Positions 1 through 9,385 of a DNA stretch of 64,000 nucleotides are shown here, piece by piece; positions within the stretch are counted from its first letter, which is position 1, and each line of letters starts with the position of its first letter. Source of the stretch: an uncultured Halomonas sp. (GTDB taxonomy: Bacteria > Pseudomonadota > Gammaproteobacteria > Pseudomonadales > Halomonadaceae); the NCBI RefSeq assembly GCF_947500835.1, contig NZ_CANMTQ010000001.1, forward strand, positions 496,001 through 560,000, given 5' to 3'. The translations under genes were made by a program, and so were the position numbers. The notes beneath the pieces are model-generated. The model was not told the origin of the DNA. It saw nothing but the letters and a program-made list of their open reading frames with translations, and did no database searches.

Positions 1-283
1 CGATGTCGGCTTGCTGGCGCTTCTTGCTCCCGCCTATCAACAGCATGACTAGGCGTTGGCCTATCTTGGCGTAATAGACGCGATAGCCTGGGCCATAGTC
101 GATTCGCAACTCCATTATGCCGTCGCCCACAGCTTTGGCATCGCCGACATTCCCAGCAGCCAGACGGTTGAGACGGGTCAGCACGCGCATGGCGGCGTGG
201 CGATCCTTGCGTTTGGTAGCGTCCAGCCAGGCCTGGAAAGGGTCGTGGCCATCGGCGGTCAGGTAATGCGTCAGCTCTGTCAT
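1..283 (-). CDS. RelE/HigB-family toxin, partial (3' end outside window)
   Basis: This frame is open from an ATG at 283 down to the left edge, so the stop codon lies outside. The translation starts MTELTHYLTADGHDP and ends with GGSKKRQQADI at the edge. The layout (N-terminal FQAWLDA helix, then GIMELRIDYGPGYRVYYAKIG, then LLIGGSKKRQQ) is that of the small addiction-module killer proteins of the RelE/ParE superfamily, usually about 100 residues, so nearly the whole protein is here. These are ribosome-dependent mRNA interferases or relatives. In this family the antitoxin gene often follows the toxin, which would place it just beyond the edge. A palindrome immediately upstream (294-311) fits an autoregulatory operator. 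Family assignment is secure from the motif pattern; activity is inferred. Confidence 0.8.
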   Translation of the reverse strand, partial: MTELTHYLTADGHDPFQAWLDATKRKDRHAAMRVLTRLNRLAAGNVGDAKAVGDGIMELRIDYGPGYRVYYAKIGQRLVMLLIGGSKKRQQADI

Positions 284-293
284 GAAAGGGCAT

Positions 294-311
294 TGTAGCT
301 TAAAAGCTACA
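294..311. promoter_or_regulatory. Palindrome upstream of the toxin gene
   Basis: TGTAGCTT and AAGCTACA form perfect 8-bp arms around an AA spacer, 11 bp before the toxin start codon. Toxin-antitoxin operons are usually repressed by antitoxin dimers bound to such a site, so an operator is the likely role (inference). Confidence 0.5.
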
Positions 312-333
312 CAAGAACAGGTTTGTCGCAGCA

Positions 334-356
334 CACTTTCACTCTCGGTGAAAGTG
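334..356. repeat. Perfect 9-bp inverted repeat
   Basis: CACTTTCAC and GTGAAAGTG flank a 5-base loop. It lies between the toxin promoter region and the IS66 scrap. There is no T-run, so it is not an obvious terminator. A second operator or a mobile-element end are both possible. Confidence 0.35.
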
Positions 357-423
357 GCGACATTTCGTGTCTTCGGTGCTTCTGTAGTGGCCAAGTACAT
401 TAAGTCACCGACTCACTATGCAA

Positions 424-545
424 TGGCCAGCGTGCCGCCGTCATCATGAGCCTGATCCAGTACGCCAAGCTGTTGAACAGCCACAAGTCTTACGCCTACC
501 TGAAAGACGTGCTAGAACGGCTACCCACGCAGAATATTGGCCGCC
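424..545 (+). pseudogene. IS66 transposase (TnpC) C-terminal scrap
   Basis: The stretch encodes SLIQYAKLLNSHKSYAYLKD and VLERLPTQ in line, closely matching the C-terminus of the TnpC at 13268-13402 in this same window (SLIQCAKLNGHEPYAYLKDV). Similarity begins near TGGCCAGCG at 424 and fades after about 545. No DDE catalytic region remains. Degraded IS66 end material may extend to about 720. From there to 855 I see no gene. It is a remnant of a different, diverged IS66 copy and not a duplication of the one at 11-13 kb. Confidence 0.75.
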
Positions 546-854
546 TTGAACAGGTGCCGTTCCAGCTGGTTGAGGGTGAGGATCATGTACTACGAGCCCT
601 TACTTGTTGCGAGCCGACCGAGATTCAGCCAAAGGACTCACCCAACTGGCATCAAAAACAAAGTGAACGCCATGTGTAGGGCTGGAACGACACCGTCTAT
701 TAGGCGATGGGGACGGCGTTGGCAGAGCAACAAAGGACGGCTACTGCGATGGAACGGAATAGCTGGATTTTCCTGCGCTGCTTCCCATGTGCTTCCCAAG
801 CGAAGACAGCCAAGAGAAATCTCAGAATAAATATTTATAACGTATTGATTTGAC

Positions 855-900
855 TGGTGGGCCCAGCAGGACTCGAACCTGCGACCAAGGGATTATGAGT
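855..900 (-). repeat. 3' fragment of tRNA-Ile2 (att-like direct repeat, left)
   Basis: These 46 bases are identical to 18871-18916, the 3' part of the intact tRNA-Ile2(CAT) gene, in the same orientation. The block runs from the encoded CCA end to the anticodon (ACTCAT) and then diverges. This is what integration by a tyrosine recombinase at a tRNA gene leaves behind: the element restores the whole gene at one end and leaves a 3' copy at the other. Confidence 0.85.
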
Positions 901-1167
901 TCGCTTTCAAAACAATAAGCTACTGAAACAAAAGGAAAAGCAACCGCAATCGAGCGAAAGGTGCAGTTCTCTAGAATCAGTAGCTTAGCGAAAATTGAGG
1001 ATAGCACAGGAAGCTGGTGTGTGTACCGGTGGTGTACCTGAAGCGTTTGCGTCCGTGCCGATAGCATGACCCAGTTGAATGGTATCTGATGATCAGGTGA
1101 GTCATAGAAGTTACCCTCTACTGGCAGCCAGAGATCTTCTATAGCAGTTCATTCGGGGAGCAGGGAC
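901..1167. other. Non-coding left end of the island
   Basis: No convincing gene is present. An 11-bp inverted repeat (TAAGCTACTGA at 916-926, TCAGTAGCTTA at 977-987) sits next to the tRNA fragment. Two GTGTACC units, 11 bp apart, lie at 1021-1027 and 1032-1038, reminiscent of arm-type integrase sites near tRNA att sites. The stretch also must carry the promoter of the operon starting at 1168. Confidence 0.4.
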
Positions 1168-4100
1168 GTGGGAAAGAAATCTAGAAAGAAGCGGGAACGC
1201 AGACTTGCACGGATGGAGACTGACTATGGTTCACCTTTGCGTGAGCTGTTTGGGCTTCACGGGCAGGTCGCAGACGAGAGAGATCAGGAGAACCTATTTC
1301 AAAGGTGCCTAGAGGCAACACGAGCACCACTACTAAAGTACAACAATCTTGATGCGGCTATTGCTTTGAGCGTCTCCGAGCTATGGCCAGCCAATGCTGG
1401 AAGTCCTATCAAACACATCTTCGCGTGGGGCGTTCTGCTGGAGCTTCCTCACAGTGACCAAGGCGGAATGTCGATCACGAGCTATGCAGACTTCAAGGTG
1501 TTTGCAGATGCACTGTACGAGGCATGGCCCGAGTTCCCGACGCTTGAGGACTTCTCACCCGAGGCTGACTGGGGGCAAACCAAGGTTCGCCTTGGCCAGA
1601 GCTTCGTTCCGCTGTTTTACGGTAGCTGCATTGAACGTACACCTGACTTCGTAGAAGCATTCCGCATTACTTACGCCCATGTTCCTGAGGCCCAAGCCCA
1701 CATGGACCTTGCCGTTGCGTTGCAAGCTCGTATCATTGATTCGATACCCGACCTGGGAAACGCCACGGCTGGGAAAGCGCAAGTAGCCCATGTCGAAGTG
1801 CCCTCCGAAGAATTCTGGCTGAAATGCAGTGCAATGCTTCGACAGGTCGGTGATGATATTGCTGACTGGCGAGATAAGGCGGGGAGCGAGCTCGATACTC
1901 GCTTTGGCGCTTTCAAAGCACCGTTGACCTCGAGCGCCTTCGGCGACGCGGTAATGCAGGGGGCGGCTCTTCCCTTTTTAGCAGTCGAAAGCGATGGCAC
2001 TTGGGTACCAATGTCAGTTCGTAGCGCCCCAGGGGTCGTCATTGACCACTGGGCCAACAAAGAAGTAATTGGCCAAATGGTCAACGCTCATACACATCGT
2101 AGGCTCGCTCGGTTCGTTGCTGAGCGGTTCCCAGGGACGGTTATGGGACCGCTGACGCTCTTCGTCGGTGACGCCGTCTGTGAAGACCTCCCTATCAGCT
2201 GCGTCATCTCAGCCGACTCCGGCGTGTACCTTATTTGCGCATGCAACCACGCATCGAATGAGCGGCTGTCAAACGCAGCGAAGGGCACATACGCTAAGGT
2301 GAGGCGCGGCGCGCCGATTCACTTCCGTCTTGCAGACGGGCGCGGACTCATGTTGTCCAGGGATGGATCCACTGGACCAAGCGCCGACGAGCTTCACATC
2401 GTTATTGTAGTTACCCAGGCGGGCACGTCATTTGGCGCCATCGACGTGCCTGAGAGGCCCGCGCGCCTATTGCCGCTGGCGGACTTCATCACTATCTTCG
2501 ATAGCCTGAATGACCTCGACGAGTTGGAGCGTTACTGGAAATTCGTCGAATCTCAGAGGCGTTCTCTCAGTCCCTTCTCTACCGGGCCCGCAGACCTGTA
2601 TGCGTCCTTCAAGGACACACATGGCGTACTTGTCGAAGGAGCGATTTCACCCACCTTTATCGGATTGGACCCTCACTGGGGCACCTCCTGGCGTTTCAAG
2701 GCGCTTACTGACTTCTGGTCGCGTGCGCCATGTGTATTTCCAGATGGCTCTGCAGGCTGGCGGCTGACCCAAGGAACCGAAGGCGTCGTTGAGCTCCAAT
2801 CTCGCCATCACAAGGCAGTCGCGTACTCAATATCAGTCGGCACCTGCACCGTTCAAACCCTGCTGGAAATCTCTGAAGGCCTCAAGTTCGAAGATGGTCG
2901 CATGGTCGACCTCTTCGCGCAACTTCTTGCGGACAGCACCTACCGCTGCCGCGAACTGATGTCGGACGTCCCCCTGTTTCAGCAGCCGCATGTACTGTTT
3001 ATCTGCGATCCAGCCCCCTCCAGTTCTGTTGACGCTGAGGAGGCTCCTCCCGCTATAGACGGATTCGCGCGCGTAGTGACTTCAGCGGAAGAAGATACCA
3101 ATCGCAAGGGGCTGTTTCATTTGCAAGTTGACACTCGCGCAGTGCTTGCAGGATTGAGTTCAGCCAAGGACGGATCGTTTGAAGTTCGTTGCTTGCTGGA
3201 GACCCTCGAAAGGTGCCACGCTGCATGCGAGCTGGAATTGCCCAACAGCTTTAGAGAGCGGCTTTGCAGCAAGGCATCGGAACCAGCTCGTTACCATTTA
3301 AGAGTCACAACCCGAAATGTCGATGTTCCTGATTACGTGCAACCCGTCATCCCCTCGCCCACCGATTACAAGCTTGCACGTAAGCACTTGGCTGCGGAAA
3401 TCATGGCGCTCAGTCTTCCACCGGGGCGGTATGAGCTGTCCGATGCCAAGGCCAAGATAGATCCTGCCAGCGCCCGCTTGCGCCTCCATATCGAGAATCG
3501 GCTCGCTTCGCTCGACAAGCATCAGCTTCTGCAAGCCTTTACTGAGCAGCACGATGCGTGTCTTGTCACCGAGAGAATGAAGATTCAACGGGTACGCCAG
3601 AGCCTCACTCATGATGTGGAATACGACAGGCTGGATGCCATTGAACAAGCTCGCAAAGAGTACGGTACCGCAGCTCGTCACTATCGATACCTGCTGGAAA
3701 AAACCGTCAGCTCACCGACATCCGGCAACGGGGAAGTCACCGATGAGGTGCTGCGTGAGTTGGTTGGCCTGGTTGATTGGTACATGGTACTGACCGGAGC
3801 CAGCGATGTCCTTCACAACGGCATAGACGTTGGTGGCGTTGTGATAGACGACTCGTACATACCAGAGGTCTTTTACTCGGCCGGCTCCGACGACCGAGAG
3901 GCAGACTTTGCACGCGAGTATGCGAAGTCACGGCTGGGACTTGGGTCGAATAGCGAAGATGCCGTGGAGGGCGAGCCGGATGAATTGCTGTCATCAGAGA
4001 AACTCAAGAGTGCCTTCACAGCCGATTTGGGATTTGACCTGCAGAGCATGCTCACCGCTCTAGCAGTTTTGTCACAAGCTCAGAGATATGGCTTCGGCGA

Positions 4101-4971
4101 TGAACTCTCTCTCTCCTATGCAGCGGCTCCAAACCGTGTTGCGCAAGGCCTGGTCGACAGTATTGAGGGGCTAGGGCTTGCAGAAGCTGAAAGGATTGTG
4201 GCATTCCTCACGCTCCCGGAGAAAGGCGTTCGCAGGCTGTCAGGGAAGGATGTCGACGAGGGTGATGTCCCGCACTGGGAGCGCAACAAGCGAATACACC
4301 GGTACACTATCAGGCCGCTGGTAATTGATGGGACAGACTTGCGCTGGGGAGCGGAGACGGCCAGCCGGGCAATGCATCTCTGGATGTCGGCGGTACGAGA
4401 CGGCTGCCTTCCTGCCGACTTCAATTGGCCTAATGTTGAGCCGGTTATTCGCGAGGTCAAGGAGAGCATTGAGAAACGGTTGGAGCTTCGCACTGAGGAG
4501 ATTTTTCTCAGGCATACCCCATTCGTCATGCGTGGCATCGACTTCTTCAGGCGGTTCCGAGGAGAGGGATTCGAGGACGTTGGTGACTTCGACGTTTTCG
4601 CGTATTGGCCAGATGACAACCTGCTCGTAACAGTAGAGTGCAAATACAACCAACCGTCTTACACCGTGAAAGATGGCCGCCGGCTTCGCGACAAGATATT
4701 TGGCAAAGCAGAGAACGACAGAGCGGGTCAGTTCAGTCGAATCCTGCGCCGAAGGCAATTTCTCGAGAAGAACCGTTCAAGGATTCTTGAGCTACTAAAG
4801 TGGCCAAAAGCGGAAGCCAAGCCTGTAAGGGATGTAGAACTCTACGTAAGCCGCGACGTGTTCTATTGGATGGTTCATCCACCTTACCCGGTTCCGACCA
4901 AGTTCGTGCAAGTGGACGTACTGGACACCTGGCTAAAGACTGAGCTCATCACGTTGCACAACCATGTCTGA
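1168..4971 (+). CDS. Large protein with C-terminal PD-(D/E)XK nuclease motif (operon gene 1)
   Basis: The 1267-residue protein starts at GTG 1168 with a GGGGAG ribosome site 7 bases upstream. It opens with a very basic tail (MGKKSRKKRERR). I recognise no domain over roughly the first 1,100 residues. Near the C-terminus there is a restriction-nuclease-like core: GDFDVFAYW with D1142, a beta strand, then LLVTVECKYN with E1157-C-K1159, the D...ExK arrangement of PD-(D/E)XK enzymes; a basic helix follows. No signal peptide or clear membrane segment is seen. Its last 8 bases overlap the start of the next gene, so the two are translationally coupled. A DNA-cutting defence effector is the likely role (inference). 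I cannot name the family. Confidence 0.75.
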   Translation: MGKKSRKKRERRLARMETDYGSPLRELFGLHGQVADERDQENLFQRCLEATRAPLLKYNNLDAAIALSVSELWPANAGSPIKHIFAWGVLLELPHSDQGGMSITSYADFKVFADALYEAWPEFPTLEDFSPEADWGQTKVRLGQSFVPLFYGSCIERTPDFVEAFRITYAHVPEAQAHMDLAVALQARIIDSIPDLGNATAGKAQVAHVEVPSEEFWLKCSAMLRQVGDDIADWRDKAGSELDTRFGAFKAPLTSSAFGDAVMQGAALPFLAVESDGTWVPMSVRSAPGVVIDHWANKEVIGQMVNAHTHRRLARFVAERFPGTVMGPLTLFVGDAVCEDLPISCVISADSGVYLICACNHASNERLSNAAKGTYAKVRRGAPIHFRLADGRGLMLSRDGSTGPSADELHIVIVVTQAGTSFGAIDVPERPARLLPLADFITIFDSLNDLDELERYWKFVESQRRSLSPFSTGPADLYASFKDTHGVLVEGAISPTFIGLDPHWGTSWRFKALTDFWSRAPCVFPDGSAGWRLTQGTEGVVELQSRHHKAVAYSISVGTCTVQTLLEISEGLKFEDGRMVDLFAQLLADSTYRCRELMSDVPLFQQPHVLFICDPAPSSSVDAEEAPPAIDGFARVVTSAEEDTNRKGLFHLQVDTRAVLAGLSSAKDGSFEVRCLLETLERCHAACELELPNSFRERLCSKASEPARYHLRVTTRNVDVPDYVQPVIPSPTDYKLARKHLAAEIMALSLPPGRYELSDAKAKIDPASARLRLHIENRLASLDKHQLLQAFTEQHDACLVTERMKIQRVRQSLTHDVEYDRLDAIEQARKEYGTAARHYRYLLEKTVSSPTSGNGEVTDEVLRELVGLVDWYMVLTGASDVLHNGIDVGGVVIDDSYIPEVFYSAGSDDREADFAREYAKSRLGLGSNSEDAVEGEPDELLSSEKLKSAFTADLGFDLQSMLTALAVLSQAQRYGFGDELSLSYAAAPNRVAQGLVDSIEGLGLAEAERIVAFLTLPEKGVRRLSGKDVDEGDVPHWERNKRIHRYTIRPLVIDGTDLRWGAETASRAMHLWMSAVRDGCLPADFNWPNVEPVIREVKESIEKRLELRTEEIFLRHTPFVMRGIDFFRRFRGEGFEDVGDFDVFAYWPDDNLLVTVECKYNQPSYTVKDGRRLRDKIFGKAENDRAGQFSRILRRRQFLEKNRSRILELLKWPKAEAKPVRDVELYVSRDVFYWMVHPPYPVPTKFVQVDVLDTWLKTELITLHNHV

Positions 4972-7900
4972 GAACATCAAGAACACTGCAACCACTGCGG
5001 CCGGGTACATATATCAAAATCGTCAAGGCCTCAAGGTTCTTTGCGATTGGCTCGACGCGCCGGCTCGCTATAGCCGGGTGAAATTCGAGTGCGATGACGA
5101 AAACGAAGCGCCGCAAGGGCTGGATGATATCGTCATCGAACGAAGCAATGGTTTCGTAGACCTTCAACAGGTCAAGTTCACCCCTAATCCTGACGCGCAT
5201 CTGCTATCGTGGGAATGGATGCTTGAGAAGTCCGGCAAGACGGCGCGCTCGAGATCTATGCTCCGCAAGTGGTTCGATGCGTTTAAGAAGCTTGACCCGA
5301 AACGCATTGACGAGATTTCTCTGACGACGAACCGTCGGCCGGATGCCACCATCGAGGCTTGCCTGGATAATGGTAGGATTTCCTTTGCCAAGATTCCGGA
5401 ACCGACGCGCTCGAAGGTGATCACTGAGCTTGGCAACACTGAGAACTGCGAAGAATTTTTCGGCCAGTTGCGCATTCGGCACAGCGATAAGGGATACATC
5501 AAGCTGGAGCACGAGGTCGATGCTAGACTCCGGATGTATGGCACCCCTGAAGGCATCGCAATCCTCAAGAACGCTGCCCTGAACTGGGCAACGCAGAAGA
5601 GCTTTCCGCCCCCGGACGGCTGGATCACGCTGGTAAAGGTCCTCCCCATCCTGCAGGCGTCACCACCCGCGCCGCTGCCCGAGGACTTCATAGTGCCCAA
5701 GGGGTATGAAGTGCCCGATGCGACGTTCCACAAAGAGTTTGTCCGGGACGCAATAGGAGCTGCTGGGAAGGCGATCGTTCTGACTGGGCCACCTGGCCGT
5801 GGAAAGAGCACCTACCTGAGTGCCTTGTGCGACACGCTCGCTGAGCGGGACATCCCTACGGTTCGTCATCATTACTTCCTCTCGACGACTGAGCGTGGCC
5901 GTGACCGGGTGAACAGCTACGTGGTCGAGCAATCCATCCAGGTGCAGGTCAAACAGTTTCACGAGGATGTCCCGAGGACGGCAGGAGGCCTGCGTGCACT
6001 CTTGGAGGCCTGCGCGTCCTACTACAAGGAGTTTGGCAAGCCGCTCGTACTCGTCCTTGATGGTCTGGATCATGTTTGGCGCATCAACGCTGGAGACAAA
6101 CGGCCATTGGACGACCTTTTCTCCCAGGTGATCCCTTGCCCGGACAACATGGTGTTGCTCGTCGGTACTCAACCTGTGGATAACGCCCAGTTGCCGATTG
6201 ATCTGATCGCCTCTGCACCTAAGGCCGAATGGCGCACCTTACCGGCGATGTCCGAGAACGCAGTCCTTTCCTACCTTCGTAAAGCGGTTCAAGAGGGCAG
6301 GCTCACAACTGGCTTCGAGGATGATAGGCAGGCCGAAGAGCAACTACAAGGTGCAGCGTCCGCGCTCCGCTCAAGAACCAACGGCCACCCCCTTCACGTT
6401 ATCTACGCCACTGCAGAGCTTGAGCATGCTCGTCGCAGGCTGTCCAGTTGGGATGTTGAACAGCTGAAAGGAGATCTGAGCAAGGACGCAAAGTTCTACT
6501 ATGCATCGCTGTGGGAAAGACTTCTTCCAAGCTTAAAGGACACGTTGCGGCTAATCTGCGCTTTCCCATTCTTCTGGCCAAGGACGGCGTTCGCTGAGAT
6601 TGCCGCTGAGATCAAGACTGCCACGCCTGAAGTCGGGAACGTGGAGCACTTGCTTCACTCGTCAGCTGCCGGCCTGAAAGTCTTCCACGAGAGCTTAGCT
6701 GTCTTCGTGCGCGGGACTGCTGACCACGAAGACCGCATCCAGGAACTGATGCCTGCAGTCGCGAACTGGCTCGAGTATTCTGCTCCCACTTCGTTACGCG
6801 TGAACTGGCTCTGGACAGTTCAAGCCAAGCTGGGCGACCCCAAAAACCTCATCACGGGACTCACCCGCGACTGGATCATGCTTCGCCTTGAAGAGGGGTA
6901 TCCAGAGTCGCTGTTCGACACGCTGCTGTCAGAAGCCCTGGTTGCAGCGCTTGAGACCACCGCGTTCGCGGATGCTTATCGTCTGGAGCACCTAAAGGCC
7001 CGGATGGTTGGTGGCAGCGAATTCCAAATGCAGAACGATGATCTAGCCCGCCTCATCTCCTACACGTTGGCATTGACTACGGAGGAGAGCGTCATACGTG
7101 AGGCTGTTGCGTCCCGACATGAAACGGACATCCTGCGCGTTGCCGCGCTTGGTTTGGCCTTGCGATCGCGGGGCGATCAAGTTCTGGCAGAAACCTGCGG
7201 TGAAGAGGCACTTCGTCGCTTCAGAGGCCTGAGTCGTTTCTCCAGCAGGTACTCGTCGAACGCCGACTCTGATGAGTTTCAGTTTCTGATCGACGCATTT
7301 GCGCGGCTTGGTGCTATCGGTGCGACCTCGACAGCGCTGGCACGGCTGGTTACCAAAAACAGGCCAGTTGTTTGGCTGCCACGGATCCTGATGCTGGTTA
7401 AGGAAGGCAATTTGGATGACTTAATGGCGACTGCTGTTTCGCTTGCTCCTGGTCAGAGCAAGAGCACCCTCAGTAATGCGTGCGTCCGTGCGGCGGCGAT
7501 TGCTGGTGTGAGCATCGCAGAGCGCGATGACTTCAATGAGCTTGACCGAACCCCTTTTGTCGCTGCCGTAGAGGCAGCTTACACCCGGGCCTCAAAGCCG
7601 TTGAACAACTCAATCCCCATTGAGTGGCTCAAGGGCAACTACTACGAACGCAGGGAGGATCTGGCGACACTCGCGCACCACTGGTTTTTCAGTGCCGTTC
7701 AGCTGAGCCTATGCATGGCTGCGGAAAGTCAGACCGCATTTGAGTTCGTGCGTGCCCCCGTCTACGAAAACAGGAGGAACATCACCGAACTCCTCAACGC
7801 GCTCTCTGTGGCCGCGGCGCAGGTTGCGCACCATTGGTGGAGGGGGGAGTCAGTCAATTTCCATGAGCTTTTCGAGTTGCTCAACACAGTAGAGTTCAGA

Positions 7901-9385
7901 CATTTCAGGCAAAGCTATGACTCGAGCTCTGCAGCCGAGGACTTCCGGAGCGCATTGCATCGCATTGCCTGCGACATCCATCTGGGCAGCATCCTGCTGA
8001 ATCAATCCGACGATGTGGTTCTGACGAAAGAAACCATGGAAGCGGCTGGGCAGTGTACTTGGTTTGACAACGCATCCTTCCGCGCCCAGTACGCAGCTGG
8101 ATTGCTAACGAGGATGAGTGACGAAGCGGCGGCGACGTTCGTCCAGTCTCAGCGTGTCCAGCTTGATGCAGAAATCCGCCATGAAACCAGCGTACATCTT
8201 CAGACGCCACTCCAGCTCTGTGCCATTGCGCTAAACCATGGTTTGAGCACCAGCGCTCGCGAATTGTGCAAGCAAACGTGGGAGCTGACAACCGGCTATG
8301 CGCATCGTAAAGACCCTACGCTGAACAATACGGTCGACGCCATCGGCTACCTGGTCGATGCCGCACCGGACGACGCTCGACGGTTGCTCAGTCTTATAGC
8401 GCCTCAGGTTCACCACGTTCTGAACTATACCGACGGGAGAGGCACCAGACACGTTCTGGCGGCCGCCGATCGGCTGCTTGCAAGGTTGAAACCGTCAGCG
8501 CTGGTGATCAAGTACGAGGAGCACACGCACGCAGGCGACTGGTCGCAAGCAGAAGACAGTCTGCGGGAATACGTGGAGCAAGCCATCAACGACGGTTGGC
8601 CCTTGGACGCGTTGATGCGAACCGGACTGCATCCTGAGATTCATGACATGCTGAATCGACTTACACAGGAAGGCAGCTCAAGCGCTGCAGAGCGGCTGCA
8701 CGTTCTTCGCGAGCACGCTGGTTGGGACATCGGCCTGCTGCGACGGTCGGAGCACCCCAGCAGCGACAGCGAGAGCAAGCCTTACAAGGGAGATGTCACG
8801 ACCTTTGCTCCGGAACAACTCGGCGACCTGCTCGACAGCCTATCGACCAGCTACAACGAGCAAGCGAGGCTTCTTCGCACTTGGTATCAGCACTGGGACA
8901 AGGCTGGGCAGGGAAGGCAACTGCTCGCGACGCTCGACGGATTGCTTCTGTCAGAAGAGGGTCGGCGCAAGGGCATCTTGGTGCTATCTGATCTGGCCTT
9001 TCAGACGAGACGTAAGCTGAGTGGCGTGAATGCGGCATGGAAATACCTTGTCCAGGCACACATCCATAACGGTGCCTGGATCGGGTTTGCTGAGAACGAA
9101 GAGAAGACCCGCAGCAGGCTCGATTTGATCCTCAAGCACTATCCGCGGCGCTGCGACGAATTTGTAACTGCGACAACCTACGGCATGTTCGGCGACCCCG
9201 AACCGCCACGTGTGGCGCCCACGGAATTGATGGTCTACTTCTATGCGCAACAAAAGCGGACCACAGAGGCCATTAACTTCGCCGAGACGATGGTCAACTG
9301 CGTCATTGAAGACACCCGTACCCTGCCTCTGGAACAGCCTCGCTGGGCGGCTGAGCTGGTCTCGTCTACCGTCTCGGGGGCTTGA
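4964..9385 (+). CDS. Cap4/DUF4297-like nuclease-STAND ATPase (Avs-like) (operon gene 2)
   Basis: This is a 1473-residue protein. Residues 1-200 resemble the DUF4297/Cap4 dsDNA endonuclease family: an AAGYIYQNRQGL helix, then GLDDIVIE (D54/D55) and LQQVKF (Q69-V-K71), a D...QxK active-site pattern. An NTPase follows with Walker A GPPGRGKST (G275-T283, Lys281) and Walker B LVLVLDGLDH (D366, D369), typical of STAND/NACHT-type ATPases. Residues from about 600 onward are helical and repeat-like, as in sensor arms. This order (nuclease, STAND, helical repeats) is that of antiviral STAND (Avs) proteins, which oligomerise on a phage trigger and activate the nuclease. It overlaps gene 1 by 8 bp and gene 3 by 1 bp. 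Specific Avs class and trigger cannot be told by eye. Confidence 0.75.
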   Translation: MSENIKNTATTAAGYIYQNRQGLKVLCDWLDAPARYSRVKFECDDENEAPQGLDDIVIERSNGFVDLQQVKFTPNPDAHLLSWEWMLEKSGKTARSRSMLRKWFDAFKKLDPKRIDEISLTTNRRPDATIEACLDNGRISFAKIPEPTRSKVITELGNTENCEEFFGQLRIRHSDKGYIKLEHEVDARLRMYGTPEGIAILKNAALNWATQKSFPPPDGWITLVKVLPILQASPPAPLPEDFIVPKGYEVPDATFHKEFVRDAIGAAGKAIVLTGPPGRGKSTYLSALCDTLAERDIPTVRHHYFLSTTERGRDRVNSYVVEQSIQVQVKQFHEDVPRTAGGLRALLEACASYYKEFGKPLVLVLDGLDHVWRINAGDKRPLDDLFSQVIPCPDNMVLLVGTQPVDNAQLPIDLIASAPKAEWRTLPAMSENAVLSYLRKAVQEGRLTTGFEDDRQAEEQLQGAASALRSRTNGHPLHVIYATAELEHARRRLSSWDVEQLKGDLSKDAKFYYASLWERLLPSLKDTLRLICAFPFFWPRTAFAEIAAEIKTATPEVGNVEHLLHSSAAGLKVFHESLAVFVRGTADHEDRIQELMPAVANWLEYSAPTSLRVNWLWTVQAKLGDPKNLITGLTRDWIMLRLEEGYPESLFDTLLSEALVAALETTAFADAYRLEHLKARMVGGSEFQMQNDDLARLISYTLALTTEESVIREAVASRHETDILRVAALGLALRSRGDQVLAETCGEEALRRFRGLSRFSSRYSSNADSDEFQFLIDAFARLGAIGATSTALARLVTKNRPVVWLPRILMLVKEGNLDDLMATAVSLAPGQSKSTLSNACVRAAAIAGVSIAERDDFNELDRTPFVAAVEAAYTRASKPLNNSIPIEWLKGNYYERREDLATLAHHWFFSAVQLSLCMAAESQTAFEFVRAPVYENRRNITELLNALSVAAAQVAHHWWRGESVNFHELFELLNTVEFRHFRQSYDSSSAAEDFRSALHRIACDIHLGSILLNQSDDVVLTKETMEAAGQCTWFDNASFRAQYAAGLLTRMSDEAAATFVQSQRVQLDAEIRHETSVHLQTPLQLCAIALNHGLSTSARELCKQTWELTTGYAHRKDPTLNNTVDAIGYLVDAAPDDARRLLSLIAPQVHHVLNYTDGRGTRHVLAAADRLLARLKPSALVIKYEEHTHAGDWSQAEDSLREYVEQAINDGWPLDALMRTGLHPEIHDMLNRLTQEGSSSAAERLHVLREHAGWDIGLLRRSEHPSSDSESKPYKGDVTTFAPEQLGDLLDSLSTSYNEQARLLRTWYQHWDKAGQGRQLLATLDGLLLSEEGRRKGILVLSDLAFQTRRKLSGVNAAWKYLVQAHIHNGAWIGFAENEEKTRSRLDLILKHYPRRCDEFVTATTYGMFGDPEPPRVAPTELMVYFYAQQKRTTEAINFAETMVNCVIEDTRTLPLEQPRWAAELVSSTVSGA

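Noticed and set aside
56-298. 80-codon plus-strand frame at the left edge
   Set aside because: It is antisense to the toxin gene, whose protein pattern is clear on the minus strand.
822-1067. 81-codon minus-strand frame covering the tRNA fragment
   Set aside because: It runs through the tRNA copy and has no ribosome site or family pattern; considered as an integrase relic, but no tyrosine recombinase motif is present.
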